Part shown: piece by piece, positions 9,001 through 17,485 of the stretch
How the letters are laid out: each line of letters starts with the position of its first letter
Position numbering within the stretch: the first letter of the stretch is position 1
From: Simplicispira metamorpha
GTDB taxonomy: Bacteria; Pseudomonadota; Gammaproteobacteria; Burkholderiales; Burkholderiaceae_C
DNA length: 61,965 bases
Direction of reading: 5' to 3'
Assembly: GCF_004341365.1 (NCBI RefSeq)
Contig: NZ_SLXH01000028.1
Span: 1-61,965, forward strand
Translations under genes and position numbers: made by a program
The notes under the pieces: generated by a model
Databases searched by the model: none
Told to the model about the DNA's origin: nothing
What the model saw: the letters and a program-made list of their open reading frames with translations, nothing else

Positions 9001-9351
9001 ATGGACAAAAACACCATCGAACATTTCCTGCACGCTCAGGTGCGGGCTTGGAACGCCGGCGACAAGGAAGGCTTCTTCGCTGCCTACCGCTCCGTAGCGC
9101 CCGAGAGCCTACAAATCGAGTATGTCGGTCGAGGTCCTGCGGCCGAAGGCTGGACGATCCTGGAGGGCATGTGGACGCAGCAAAATTCCAAGATCGAGAT
9201 CGAAGAAGTGGCCCTGATCATCAATGGGAGCGAGGTCGCATGCCACAACCGGAACAAGGTGCGGGGCAATTCGCTGACCATCGAGACCATCGAGCTATAC
9301 CACTTCGACAATGGCAGGCTGACCGTGCGCTATTTCATTCACCAGCCCTGA
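9001..9351 (+). CDS. NTF2-like / SnoaL-type small protein 1
   Basis: Protein of 116 aa with the NTF2 cone-fold pattern: N-terminal helix with WNAGDKEGFFAAY, then YVGRGP and a C-terminal IETIELYHFDNGRLTVRYF strand pair. Family members include ketosteroid isomerase, SnoaL cyclases, limonene-epoxide hydrolase and small dehydratases. A GGAG site lies about 9 nt before ATG 9001. It is clearly paralogous to the next gene (shared YVGR, ING, IE-IE-Y and VRYF segments). An isomerase or hydratase role on a P450 product is plausible but inferred. Confidence 0.8.
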   Translation: MDKNTIEHFLHAQVRAWNAGDKEGFFAAYRSVAPESLQIEYVGRGPAAEGWTILEGMWTQQNSKIEIEEVALIINGSEVACHNRNKVRGNSLTIETIELYHFDNGRLTVRYFIHQP

Positions 9352-9610
9352 AGCAGTGAAAGATGCCCTGCACCCGACCCGAAAGCCTTGGCAAGCGCGC
9401 TCCGCAGCTCTGCCACCATCGCTGAACGAGCAACTCCACGGCCGGTGCTTGAGCCCCTGCGAGGCAGACCGTTAGCCGCGCGTGACGGTTGCCCGCTGGG
9501 CCTATAGCGAAAGTGCTCTGCCGAAACTGCAGATCCCGGAACTCATTGCGATCTCATCCCGTTTCCATGGGCTGCCGACATGAGTGCTGCCTCCACAGAG
9601 ATAAATCACC
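9352..9610. other. Intergenic region between the two NTF2-like genes
   Basis: About 260 bp of GC-rich sequence without a convincing frame, ribosome site or terminator on either strand. It separates two paralogous genes and may hold an internal promoter or the remnant of a duplicated segment; nothing specific can be supported. Confidence 0.4.
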
Positions 9611-10036
9611 ATGCATCAGATCCCTTCAGAACAGATCAAGCGCTTCATGAGCGGCCAGGTCCGCTGCTGGAACAACCACGACAAGGCCGGCCTGCTAGCC
9701 CTGTACCGCGAAGTGGCCCCAGACCTCCTGGACATCGAATACGTGGGCCGCGCGCAGCAGGCCGATGGCTGGCTCGTCATCGAAGAGATGTACGACAAGC
9801 ACAACCACCAGTTCCGCCTCGAGGTCGTGAGCACCATCATCAACGGCAACGAGGCCGCTGTGCACCACCGCAACTGCATCGTCGGCACGAACCAGGTGAT
9901 CGAGAGCATCGAGACCTACCGGTTCGGTCTCGGCAGCCTGCACGTGCGCTACTTCCTCAAGCATCCAGAGGATGCCGCCGTGAACCTGGAACAGTTCCGC
10001 GGCTTCGCCGCCACCCCGTCGAAGGAAGTCCCATGA
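9611..10036 (+). CDS. NTF2-like / SnoaL-type small protein 2
   Basis: Protein of 141 aa, paralog of the preceding NTF2-like protein with matching YVGRAQQADGW, INGNEAAVHHRN and VIESIETYRF segments, plus a C-terminal extension of about 25 residues. Its stop overlaps the start of the SDR (ATGA), implying translational coupling. The ribosome site is weak (AGAG). Same possible roles: isomerase, hydratase or dehydratase. Two diverged copies could form a heterodimer. Confidence 0.8.
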   Translation: MHQIPSEQIKRFMSGQVRCWNNHDKAGLLALYREVAPDLLDIEYVGRAQQADGWLVIEEMYDKHNHQFRLEVVSTIINGNEAAVHHRNCIVGTNQVIESIETYRFGLGSLHVRYFLKHPEDAAVNLEQFRGFAATPSKEVP

Positions 10037-10869
10037 GCAAGCCCGCGCTTCCCGGCCCGCACGTGGGCCGCTTCAAGGACCAGGTTGCCATCGTCACGGG
10101 CGGCGCTTCCGGCATCGGCGAGGCCACCTGCCGTCGCCTCGTCGCCGAAGGCGCCACCGTGGTCGTGGCCGACGTCAACGCCGAACGGGCCGCAGCGCTG
10201 GCTTCGGAGCTGGGCCCACGTGCCAGCGCGCAGGTCTTCGACGCCGCAGACGTGCGAAGCATCGAGCGACTCGTTCAGGGCACGGTCGAGCGCTTCGGGC
10301 GACTGGACGTGCTGCATAACAATGCCGCATTGAGTTCTCCGGTCATCCATGCCAAGGACAAGAACGCCATCGACATCGAATTCGAGGTCTGGGATCAGGT
10401 CATGGCCGTGAACCTGCGCGGCTACCTGGCGGGTTGCAAGTACGCGCTGCCGACCATGATCGCCCAAGGCGGTGGCACGATCGTGAACACCGCGTCGACC
10501 GGCGGGTTCTCGGGCGACATCACGCGCATGGCCTACAGCGTGTCGAAGGCAGCCATCATCGGCCTGACCCGCCAGATTGCCACCCACCATGGCGCCCAGG
10601 GCGTGCGCTGCAATGCCGTCGCGCCCGGCCTGGTGCTCACTCCCGGCACGCGTGGCGCGGCCGCGAGCGTGATCGACGTAATGCAGCGCCACCTGCTGGT
10701 GCCCGAGTTCGGCGAGCCCGAGGACATCGCAGCGCTGGTGTGTTTCCTGGCCTCAGGCGAGGCGCGCTACATCAACGGGCAGACGTACATCGCCGACGGC
10801 GGCATGCTGGCGCACAACCCGACCATGGCCGACCTCGTCGACATGGCCAAGTCCAGGAAGAGCAGTTGA
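10033..10869 (+). CDS. SDR-family NAD(P)-dependent oxidoreductase
   Basis: Classical SDR of 278 aa: TGGASGIG (22-29), NNA (96-98), Ser155, Tyr168 and Lys172 (YSVSK) are all present, so it should be an active dehydrogenase. ATG 10033 overlaps the stop of the NTF2 gene and has GAAGGAAG upstream. A closely similar SDR with the same long C-terminal tail after GGxxxxNP/HSP is at 51814-52644. It probably oxidises an alcohol made by P450-2. Confidence 0.92.
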   Translation: MSKPALPGPHVGRFKDQVAIVTGGASGIGEATCRRLVAEGATVVVADVNAERAAALASELGPRASAQVFDAADVRSIERLVQGTVERFGRLDVLHNNAALSSPVIHAKDKNAIDIEFEVWDQVMAVNLRGYLAGCKYALPTMIAQGGGTIVNTASTGGFSGDITRMAYSVSKAAIIGLTRQIATHHGAQGVRCNAVAPGLVLTPGTRGAAASVIDVMQRHLLVPEFGEPEDIAALVCFLASGEARYINGQTYIADGGMLAHNPTMADLVDMAKSRKSS

Positions 10870-10924
10870 ACCACGTGAACCTCTTCCATAGCGGCTGGCG
10901 CAAGGCGTTGGACAAATCGGCCTG

Positions 10925-12145
10925 ATGCCACACACCCCCGCCGACTCGCTGCTCGCCCCGTTCCGAGGGTCGGGCTTCCGTTACCTGTGGCTGGCCTGGC
11001 TGTCCGGCAACATGACCATGTGGATGCACGAGGTAACCGCCGCCTGGCGCATGGCCCAGCTCACCGACAGTCCCGCGTGGGTGGCCTGGGTACAGGCGGC
11101 CGGCACCTTGCCGCTGTTCGTGCTGGGCCTGGCCAGCGGCGCGCTGGCCGACCTGCTCAACCGCAGGCGTTTCCTCGCCGTGGCGCAAGCCTGGATCGCC
11201 GTTGTGGCGGCCGTGCTGGCGGTGCTCGCAGGCATCGATGCCCTGACCCCAGGAACGCTGTTGCTGCTGTGCCTGCTCAATGGCGTTGGACTGGCGTTGC
11301 GGTTTCCGGTGTTCTCGGCCCTAGTGCCGGACCTGGTGGAGCGGCGCCTGCTTGCCTCTGCCCTGACCCTCAACGCCCTGGCCATCAACCTGACGCGGGT
11401 GCTGGGCCCTATCGTCGCGGGCATCGTCCTGGCCTGGCAGGGAACGGCGATGGTGTTCGCACTCAACGCCGTGCTGTCCATATTGGCCGGCGTACTGATC
11501 TGGCGCGCTCCCATTGCCCCCCATGTTCCCCCCGCCGAACGCCCGCGCCTGCTGCAGGCCATGCGCGATGGCGTGAGCCATGCCCGGACCTCTCCCATAC
11601 TGCGGGCGGTGCTGTTCCGCGCTTTCATCTTCTTCACCCAGGCCGTAGCGCTGGTGGCCTTGCTGCCCCTGGTCGCCAAGGACATCGGCGCCAACGAAAC
11701 CACCTACACCACCCTGCTGGCCTCCATGGGCGCGGGGGCCGTGCTCGCCGCCATGGCCCTGCCCCGCCTCCCGGCACTGGCGGCGCGCAACCGGATCATC
11801 GATGGGGGCGTGTGGCTGCACGCGCTGGCCACGCTGGGCGCAGTTTGGGCGCCCAGCGCGTGGACGCTCGCGCCAGCGCTCGCCCTGTCCGGTGCGGTCT
11901 GGCTGTGTGTGGCCAACACGCTCACCATGTGCGCGCAATTGGCATTGCCGGCCACCTTGCGCGCAAGGGGCATGGCGATCTACCAGATGAGCATCATGGG
12001 CGGCAGCGCGGCGGGGGCCATTCTGTGGGGCACCATCGCGGAACGCACCTCGGTGGGTGCATCCCTGGCGGCATCGGCGATTGCCAGCCTGCTGCTACTG
12101 CTGTGGACCCGTGGCACCAGCCTAGAAGAACGCGCCCGTCACTAA
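10925..12145 (+). CDS. MFS transporter (Bcr/enterobactin-exporter type)
   Basis: Major facilitator protein of 406 aa with about 12 hydrophobic segments. The second half of helix 1 begins near residue 15 (RYLWLAWLSGNM), and the loop after helix 2 reads SGALADLLNRRRFL, the MFS motif A region. This type (EntS/MFS_3-like) often exports hydrophobic compounds. It ends the plus-strand operon and its stop overlaps the convergent FolB-like gene by 4 bp. No strong ribosome site precedes ATG 10925. Confidence 0.85.
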   Translation: MPHTPADSLLAPFRGSGFRYLWLAWLSGNMTMWMHEVTAAWRMAQLTDSPAWVAWVQAAGTLPLFVLGLASGALADLLNRRRFLAVAQAWIAVVAAVLAVLAGIDALTPGTLLLLCLLNGVGLALRFPVFSALVPDLVERRLLASALTLNALAINLTRVLGPIVAGIVLAWQGTAMVFALNAVLSILAGVLIWRAPIAPHVPPAERPRLLQAMRDGVSHARTSPILRAVLFRAFIFFTQAVALVALLPLVAKDIGANETTYTTLLASMGAGAVLAAMALPRLPALAARNRIIDGGVWLHALATLGAVWAPSAWTLAPALALSGAVWLCVANTLTMCAQLALPATLRARGMAIYQMSIMGGSAAGAILWGTIAERTSVGASLAASAIASLLLLLWTRGTSLEERARH

Positions 12146-12567
12146 GCTTGCGGCCCCAGGGCGCCAGCAGTCACGCCGTCCTTGAATGCAAACACTTCGA
12201 CGCCGACCGCTTCGCAGTCGGGGTAGACATCGGGTTTCTCGGTCGAGACGCGTGCTGCCAGTACCTGGGGATGGGCGAGCAGCGCGCGCAGCAGATCATC
12301 CGCCAGCGTCTCCTGCAATTGGATATGCCCGCGCCCCACGCGCTCCCGAACCGCCTCACGCACGAAATCGTAGTCCACGACCTCCCCCAGATGGTCATCC
12401 ACCGGTGTGCTGCACGCCAGGGGAACGTACAGATCCACATTGATGCGCACACGCTGCGGATGCCCCTGCTCAAAGGCATGCGCCCCGATGTTGATGTCTA
12501 CCACATGGTTGCGCAGGAAAAGGCGGCGACACCGCGCCAATGCAGGAGTCAGAAGGGTGTTGGACAT
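12142..12567 (-). CDS. Dihydroneopterin aldolase-like protein (FolB family)
   Basis: Protein of 141 aa resembling FolB/FolX: an N-terminal segment with RNHVVDINIGAHAFEQGHPQRVRINVDL, a VDYDFVREAV segment, and ETLADDLLRALLAHPQV, which match the tunnelling-fold pattern and conserved Glu. The reaction would be retro-aldol cleavage or epimerisation of dihydroneopterin in folate or pterin synthesis. It is 1 bp downstream of a pteridine-reductase-like SDR, a pairing common in Burkholderiales chromosomes. Its presence in a catabolic island is odd. Confidence 0.8.
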   Translation of the reverse strand: MSNTLLTPALARCRRLFLRNHVVDINIGAHAFEQGHPQRVRINVDLYVPLACSTPVDDHLGEVVDYDFVREAVRERVGRGHIQLQETLADDLLRALLAHPQVLAARVSTEKPDVYPDCEAVGVEVFAFKDGVTAGALGPQA

Positions 12568-12568
12568 T

Positions 12569-13345
12569 TCAGCGGGCTCCCATCTCGCGAGCCAGGAACA
12601 TCACGTCGCGCGGCTGGCGGGTCAGGTGCTGGCCTCCATCGACAAGGATGGTGGAGCCTGTCGAAGCCGGGAATGTCAGCAGGAAGCGGACCGCGTCGGC
12701 GATATCCTCCGGCGGGGAGCTTCGCCCCAGCGGATTGAGCAGTTGGCCCAACTCGAACTCCCGCTCGTTCATCGGCCCGGACAGCAGGGCGAGCCCCGGA
12801 GCCACACCTCCTACACGCAAGCGCGGCGCCATGGCCATGGCCAACATTTTTGTGGCTGCTTCCAGCGCCGCCTTGGACAGGGTGTAGGAAAAATAGTCAG
12901 GGTTCGGGTTCCACAGCTTCTGATCGAGCAGATTCACCACGCACCCTGTCCTCCCGGTATCCATCAGATGCTGGTACAAGGCCTGCGCCAGCAAGATGGC
13001 GGGCGCGGTGTTGGCCTTCCAGTGAAGCTCCATCGCCGCCAATCCGCAGGTCTCGGCGTTGTCGTACTCGAAAACGGACGCATTGTTCACTACGGCATCA
13101 ATGCGGCCGAATCGCCTCACCACCTCAGGCACCAGCGCTCGGCAACCGGCCTCATCGCTCAAGTCGGCGTAGAGCGCTTCCGCTTGTCCTTCACCGCGGC
13201 GCAGCTCCCTGAGCGTGTCCTGCGCTTCCTCCGACGAGTGCCGATAGGTGATCGCCACGTTCCATCCAGCCGCAGCCAGATCAAGCGCGATCACGCGTCC
13301 AATGCGGCGAGCACCGCCGGTAACAAGCACGACAGAACGGGACAT
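12569..13345 (-). CDS. Pteridine-reductase-like SDR (FolM/PTR1 type)
   Basis: SDR of 258 aa with the modified nucleotide motif TGGARRIGR (9-17), where arginines replace the usual glycine positions, as in FolM and PTR1 enzymes that reduce dihydro- to tetrahydropterins. NNAS is at 87-90 and Tyr154-Lys158 (YTLSK) is intact. It is coupled to the FolB-like gene. An NADPH-dependent pterin reductase role is likely from the motif; a broad-specificity carbonyl reductase is the alternative. Confidence 0.82.
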   Translation of the reverse strand: MSRSVVLVTGGARRIGRVIALDLAAAGWNVAITYRHSSEEAQDTLRELRRGEGQAEALYADLSDEAGCRALVPEVVRRFGRIDAVVNNASVFEYDNAETCGLAAMELHWKANTAPAILLAQALYQHLMDTGRTGCVVNLLDQKLWNPNPDYFSYTLSKAALEAATKMLAMAMAPRLRVGGVAPGLALLSGPMNEREFELGQLLNPLGRSSPPEDIADAVRFLLTFPASTGSTILVDGGQHLTRQPRDVMFLAREMGAR

Positions 13346-13405
13346 CGGTTCAGGCTCTCGATAAAAAATACTAGGCAGAAAAGCGGCGGGCTGCCGTACC
13401 GCGGC

Positions 13406-13987
13406 TCAGCGATCTAGCGCCAAGGCCCGGCGCCGCGCAGGGCGATCGGCGCGGGCCAGATAGGCGTCGATGACCGGGCAGCCGCCCAGCAGCGGGCGCG
13501 CAGTGTCGAACAAGCTCATGAACAGGATGTCCGCAGCGGTGAAACGCTGCCCGAGCAGGTAGGGGCCGCGTGACAGCGTGTGCCGGATGCGCTGCATCAT
13601 TGATTGACTCAGGCCGCGCATCGCCGGATCCTGCACCAGCAGGCCCTTCTCCTCCATGTAGACCAGGGGTTCGGTCAAACCCACCTGATAGAAGAGCCAG
13701 GTGAGATAGGCTCCACGCAACGCATGCCCCGCCGGCACGCCGACCTCGGCCTCGGGATGCAGATCGGTCAGGTAAAGCGCAATGGCAGCCGTCTCGGATA
13801 CCAAGTGGCCATCGTGCTCCAGCGCGGGCGTGAACCCATGCGGGTGCGGATTGCGCGGATCGGCTTCACTGCCATCGTTGCGCGGGTATTTCACCACCAC
13901 GACCTCCCGTTCCATGCCCAATTCCTCCAGCAGCCACAGAATGCGCGCCGAATTGGAGCCGGGTGCGTGATACAGCTTCAGCATCAT
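13406..13987 (-). CDS. Glutathione S-transferase family protein
   Basis: Protein of 193 aa, slightly short for a GST. The N-terminal thioredoxin-like domain reads LYHAPGSNSARILWLLEEL with Ser as probable glutathione-activating residue, followed by TPALEHDG and SETAAIALYL (glutathione contact ES/SE motif). The C-terminal helical domain contains YLLGQRFTAADI. Start is MM at 13987/13984. In this setting it may conjugate or detoxify epoxides or quinones, or serve as an isomerase. Confidence 0.9.
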   Translation of the reverse strand: MMLKLYHAPGSNSARILWLLEELGMEREVVVVKYPRNDGSEADPRNPHPHGFTPALEHDGHLVSETAAIALYLTDLHPEAEVGVPAGHALRGAYLTWLFYQVGLTEPLVYMEEKGLLVQDPAMRGLSQSMMQRIRHTLSRGPYLLGQRFTAADILFMSLFDTARPLLGGCPVIDAYLARADRPARRRALALDR

Positions 13988-14051
13988 GTGTCCTTGTAGC
14001 GAGATAGGCGATGTGATCGACGCCCGTGCAAAACCGCGTCATCGTTCTTTA

Positions 14052-15248
14052 TCAGTCGTGCCTGGCCTGGGTCGGCAACCCAAAAGCAGCCCAGGCACCC
14101 GCGGAGAGCGCCGCACCGGTCATCCAGAACACCGGGGCAACACCCAGCGCGGCGCCGGCGGCGCCAAAACCCAAGGGCATCACCAAGGTGGAGAAATGGA
14201 TGACGGTGGACCGCAGGCCAAGGGCCTCGCCTTGGCGCTCCGGCGGTGCAAAGGTGTGCAGGCTGGACATGACAGCGGGCTGGATGGCCCCCAGTCCCAG
14301 GCCTATGGTGCCGGCGCAAGCCGCCATGGCCCACGTGCTGTCCAACCAGGGATAGAGCAGGAAAACCGATGCCGTCAAGGTCAGCGCACCGGTCATCACC
14401 CACCGGGGCTGGAGACGCTCCGCCAAAAAGGGGATCGCCAGCCGCACGGCCGCTGAGGTGACGGCGTAGCTGGCCAGCACCGTGCCGATGGCCGATGCGC
14501 TCAAGCCCCGCTCGTGACCCAGGATCGGCAACGCAAAAGCGTGTGCATCCCAGCAGGCGGCAATCAGCCAATTGATGAAGAACAGTCGCCGAAGATCGCG
14601 GTCGCCCAGCAGGTCCCAAGCCTTCGGGGGAGTATCGGTCCGTTTCGCGGGCGCCCGAGGCGCCTCGGCAGGGACTCGGGTGGTGGCGAGCAGCGTCCCC
14701 AGAGGCAGCAGAGCCAGTCCGACGAAAGCCGCGCGATAGCTCACATGGTCGATCAGCATGCCCGCCAGGACCGGGCCGATGAAAGTCGCGATGGACGGCG
14801 CGAGTGCCACCCAGCTGAAGATCCGCAGGCGTTCCGCCTCGCCCCGGGCCAGCCGGCCTGCCGTGCGCTGCAGTGAAATCATGCCCACCGCAGAGCCCGC
14901 CCCCACCAGGGCCGCGGCGCCTCCCAGAGCCCAGACATGGGACGCCGAAGCGGCAAGAGCGGCCCCCGCCAGCGCCAGCAAGGCACCAATGCGCGTTCCC
15001 AGGTGGTACCCCCGACGATCCACCAGGCGCCCGGCAGGAATGGCGAGCACAAAGGGGAAGGCGGCAAACAGCGCCATCAACAACCCGATCACGGCAGGGC
15101 CCCGCGATTCGCTCACCGCCAACAAGGGGACGGTCATGCGCATGCCGTTGAGGCAGCCATGCAATCCGACCTGCGCGGCGACCAGCGTCAGCAGCGTCCA
15201 TCCGAAACTGAAACGCCCGCTGCGCGCCATGGAATCAACCGAGGGCAT
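14052..15248 (-). CDS. MFS transporter
   Basis: Twelve-helix MFS protein of 398 aa; motif A appears as GRLVDRRGYHLGTR after helix 2, and a central cytosolic loop rich in Arg/Lys/Pro separates the halves. Its start overlaps the glutathione-peroxidase gene by 14 bp, so it is in that operon. Substrate cannot be predicted; efflux or uptake of a pathway compound is inferred from context. Confidence 0.88.
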   Translation of the reverse strand: MPSVDSMARSGRFSFGWTLLTLVAAQVGLHGCLNGMRMTVPLLAVSESRGPAVIGLLMALFAAFPFVLAIPAGRLVDRRGYHLGTRIGALLALAGAALAASASHVWALGGAAALVGAGSAVGMISLQRTAGRLARGEAERLRIFSWVALAPSIATFIGPVLAGMLIDHVSYRAAFVGLALLPLGTLLATTRVPAEAPRAPAKRTDTPPKAWDLLGDRDLRRLFFINWLIAACWDAHAFALPILGHERGLSASAIGTVLASYAVTSAAVRLAIPFLAERLQPRWVMTGALTLTASVFLLYPWLDSTWAMAACAGTIGLGLGAIQPAVMSSLHTFAPPERQGEALGLRSTVIHFSTLVMPLGFGAAGAALGVAPVFWMTGAALSAGAWAAFGLPTQARHD

Positions 15249-15783
15249 CCTCGATGGCCGCGATCAGCCTTGCATCATCGGGTGCCACGTCGGGAGCGAA
15301 ACGGGCCACCACGGCCCCATCACGGCCAATCAGGAATTTCTCGAAGTTCCACATCACATCGGTATCTGCCTTGGGCAGCAGTTGATGCTTGGACAAGGTG
15401 TCGCGCAGCCGTGGATCGCCGGACGCGACGGCATGAGGCTGCGCAGCGATCAGGGTGGCATAGAGCGGGTGTCTGGGCTCACTGTTGATCCGCAATTTGG
15501 TGAAAAGCGGAAAGCTCACGCGGTAGTTGGTGTCGCAGAAGTCGCGGATCTCGTCCTCGCTTCCCGGCTCCTGGCCCGCAAAATCGTTGCAGGGAAATCC
15601 CAGCACGTGCAGGCCACGGTCGCGAAAGCGGTCGTACAGGGACTGCAGGCCGGCGTACTGCGGGGTCAGCCCGCATTGGGAAGCCACGTTGACAACCAGC
15701 ATCACCTGTCCCTTGAAGGGGGCAAGGCTCGTATCGGAGCCGTTCAGGGCCTGAAGGGGAATGTCGAAGATCGATGTGCTCAC
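15235..15783 (-). CDS. Glutathione peroxidase (thiol peroxidase)
   Basis: Protein of 182 aa with all family signatures: NVASQCGLTPQY (peroxidatic Cys37), LGFPCNDFAGQEPG (resolving Cys and catalytic Gln), and WNFEKFLIGRDG. A Cys enzyme rather than a selenoprotein. Its start overlaps the stop of the CMD-family gene (4 bp). It may deal with lipid or organic hydroperoxides produced by uncoupled oxygenases. Confidence 0.95.
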   Translation of the reverse strand: MSTSIFDIPLQALNGSDTSLAPFKGQVMLVVNVASQCGLTPQYAGLQSLYDRFRDRGLHVLGFPCNDFAGQEPGSEDEIRDFCDTNYRVSFPLFTKLRINSEPRHPLYATLIAAQPHAVASGDPRLRDTLSKHQLLPKADTDVMWNFEKFLIGRDGAVVARFAPDVAPDDARLIAAIEDALG

Positions 15784-16313
15784 GGTGATACCTCCTGGTA
15801 GGCTTGTTGAACCAAAGTCATGCGGCCGCCCGCCAGCATCAAAGCGCAGAACATCTGCAGTTCAACGCTCTCGGCGGTCGAAAAGTGCTCGGCCAACGCT
15901 GTGAAATGCCCTTCTCCAATGGCATGCGCATCGGCTGCGAACAGCTCGGCATACGCCAGCGCGGCCCGCTCGGCGGGCGAAAAGTGGGCGCTGCCGATCT
16001 GCTGGCAATTGAGGGCTTCCAGGTCTTGCGCGTCCACGCGGTCGCTCTTGCGCGCCAGCTGGCAGGCTTGGCACTGCGTGATGCTGGCGATGCGCAGCCG
16101 CACCAGTTCCCGCAGCCGCCCGTCCAGCACGCCGTGGCTGTGGAACTGGTCCAGCAGCGCCAGCCATGCCAGCGCGGCCTGCGGCCGGTGGGCCCAGACC
16201 TGCACCGGCACGGTGGAACTGAGCATGCGTGTCTCGACGCCCCGCCGCACGGCCTCGCGCAGTTGCGCCGGAAAATCGGCCAGCGGCACCAGCGGCAGGC
16301 GCGCCACGGTCAC
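15780..16313 (-). CDS. Carboxymuconolactone decarboxylase (CMD/AhpD)-family protein
   Basis: All-helical protein of 177 aa with the CxxC redox pair (C81-Q-A-C84) in SITQCQACQLARK, typical of AhpD-like peroxidase-related proteins. I start it at GTG 16313, whose GTGA overlaps the thiolase stop; upstream frame extension would lie inside the thiolase gene. It is part of a tightly coupled series of six genes. Likely a peroxidase-related or dehydrating enzyme; the family name does not prove decarboxylation. Confidence 0.82.
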   Translation of the reverse strand: MTVARLPLVPLADFPAQLREAVRRGVETRMLSSTVPVQVWAHRPQAALAWLALLDQFHSHGVLDGRLRELVRLRIASITQCQACQLARKSDRVDAQDLEALNCQQIGSAHFSPAERAALAYAELFAADAHAIGEGHFTALAEHFSTAESVELQMFCALMLAGGRMTLVQQAYQEVSP

Positions 16314-17485
16314 AGCCGCTCGATGAGGGTGGCGGTCCCCATGCCGCCGGCGCAGCAGATCGCCTGCAGCGCATAACGTCCGCCCCGACGCTCCAGCTCG
16401 TGCAGCATCGACGTCATGATGCGCGCTCCGCTCGCCCCCAAGGGGTGCCCCAGCGCGATGGCGCCGCCGTTGACGTTCAAACGCTCGGAAGACACGCCCA
16501 GCTCTTTCATCCAGACCAGGGGAACCGAGGCAAACGCCTCGTTGATCTCGAAGAGGTCGATGTCGTCCAGTGTGAGCCCCGCCTGCGCCAGCACTTTGCG
16601 GGTGGCCGCGACCGGCCCGGTCAGCATCAGCGTGGGATCGGAGCCCACCGTGGTCATGCCGAGAATGCGCGCGCGGGGCTTGAGGCCCAGCGATCGGGCC
16701 TTGACCGAAGACATCAGCAGCAAACCCGCCGCCCCATCCGAGATCTGCGAAGAGTTCCCGGCAGTCAGGCGACCGTCCGCGCGGAAGCTGGTTTTGAGGG
16801 TCGCCAGCTTCTCGACGGCCGTACCGGGACGGATCGTTTCGTCTGCGGAGAACAAGTGCGCCTCGCCCTCTGCGCCCTTCTCGCGCACCTGCATCACGGG
16901 CACCGGCACGATTTCTTTCTCGAAATGGCCGGCAGAGGCAGCCGCGCAAGCGCGCCGATGGCTTTCCGCGGCGAACGCATCGAGGTCTTCCCGGCCCAGC
17001 TCCCACTGGTCGCACAAGCGCTCGGCCGCTTCACCCTGGCTCGTCATTTCGTAGCGCTCGGCGACCATCCAGCCAAAGGCCTCCCCATGGATGCTGCGGT
17101 TGCTGCCCATGGGCACCCGGCTCATGTTCTCGGCACCGCCGGCCACGACCACCTCGGCCGACCCGAACGCAATCAGGCCCGCAGCCACGTGCACGGCCTC
17201 TTCACCCGAACCGCATTTGCGGTCGATCGTCAGGCCAGGAATCGTGCAGGGCCAGCCGGCCCCCAGCAGTGAAGTGCGCGCGATATTGGCCGACTGCTCA
17301 CCGACCTGGGTGACGCAGCCGAAGATGACATCGTCCACCAATTCCGGCTCAAGCCCCGAACGGGTAATGAGCTCGTCCAGGACGACGGCACCCAGGTGAT
17401 CGGCGCGCACGGGCGCCAGGCTGCCTTTGAATTTTCCGACGGGCGTGCGAACCGCCCCGACGATCACCACATCCGGGCGGCTCAC
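16310..17485 (-). CDS. Acetyl-CoA acyltransferase (thiolase)
   Basis: Thiolase of 391 aa. Nucleophilic Cys91 lies in DRKCGSG, His347 in GAIALGHPLG and Cys378 in CCAGGMG, so the degradative thiolase triad is complete. The GTG start at 17485 overlaps the stop of the dehydrogenase gene (GTGA), which fixes it well. It should cleave a 3-oxoacyl-CoA made by the upstream dehydrogenase, releasing acetyl- or propionyl-CoA. It is related to FadA rather than to the SCP-x type at 45214. Confidence 0.95.
   Translation of the reverse strand: MSRPDVVIVGAVRTPVGKFKGSLAPVRADHLGAVVLDELITRSGLEPELVDDVIFGCVTQVGEQSANIARTSLLGAGWPCTIPGLTIDRKCGSGEEAVHVAAGLIAFGSAEVVVAGGAENMSRVPMGSNRSIHGEAFGWMVAERYEMTSQGEAAERLCDQWELGREDLDAFAAESHRRACAAASAGHFEKEIVPVPVMQVREKGAEGEAHLFSADETIRPGTAVEKLATLKTSFRADGRLTAGNSSQISDGAAGLLLMSSVKARSLGLKPRARILGMTTVGSDPTLMLTGPVAATRKVLAQAGLTLDDIDLFEINEAFASVPLVWMKELGVSSERLNVNGGAIALGHPLGASGARIMTSMLHELERRGGRYALQAICCAGGMGTATLIERL

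Noticed and set aside
7186-9033. Minus-strand open frame of 615 codons
   Set aside because: Antisense to P450-2 and the 343-aa protein, which have full motifs; no domain is seen in the antisense protein.
9580-10032. N-terminal extension of the SDR at 10033
   Set aside because: It overlaps the NTF2-like gene 2 in another frame and has no SDR homology before residue 1 of the chosen start; the ATGA overlap supports 10033.
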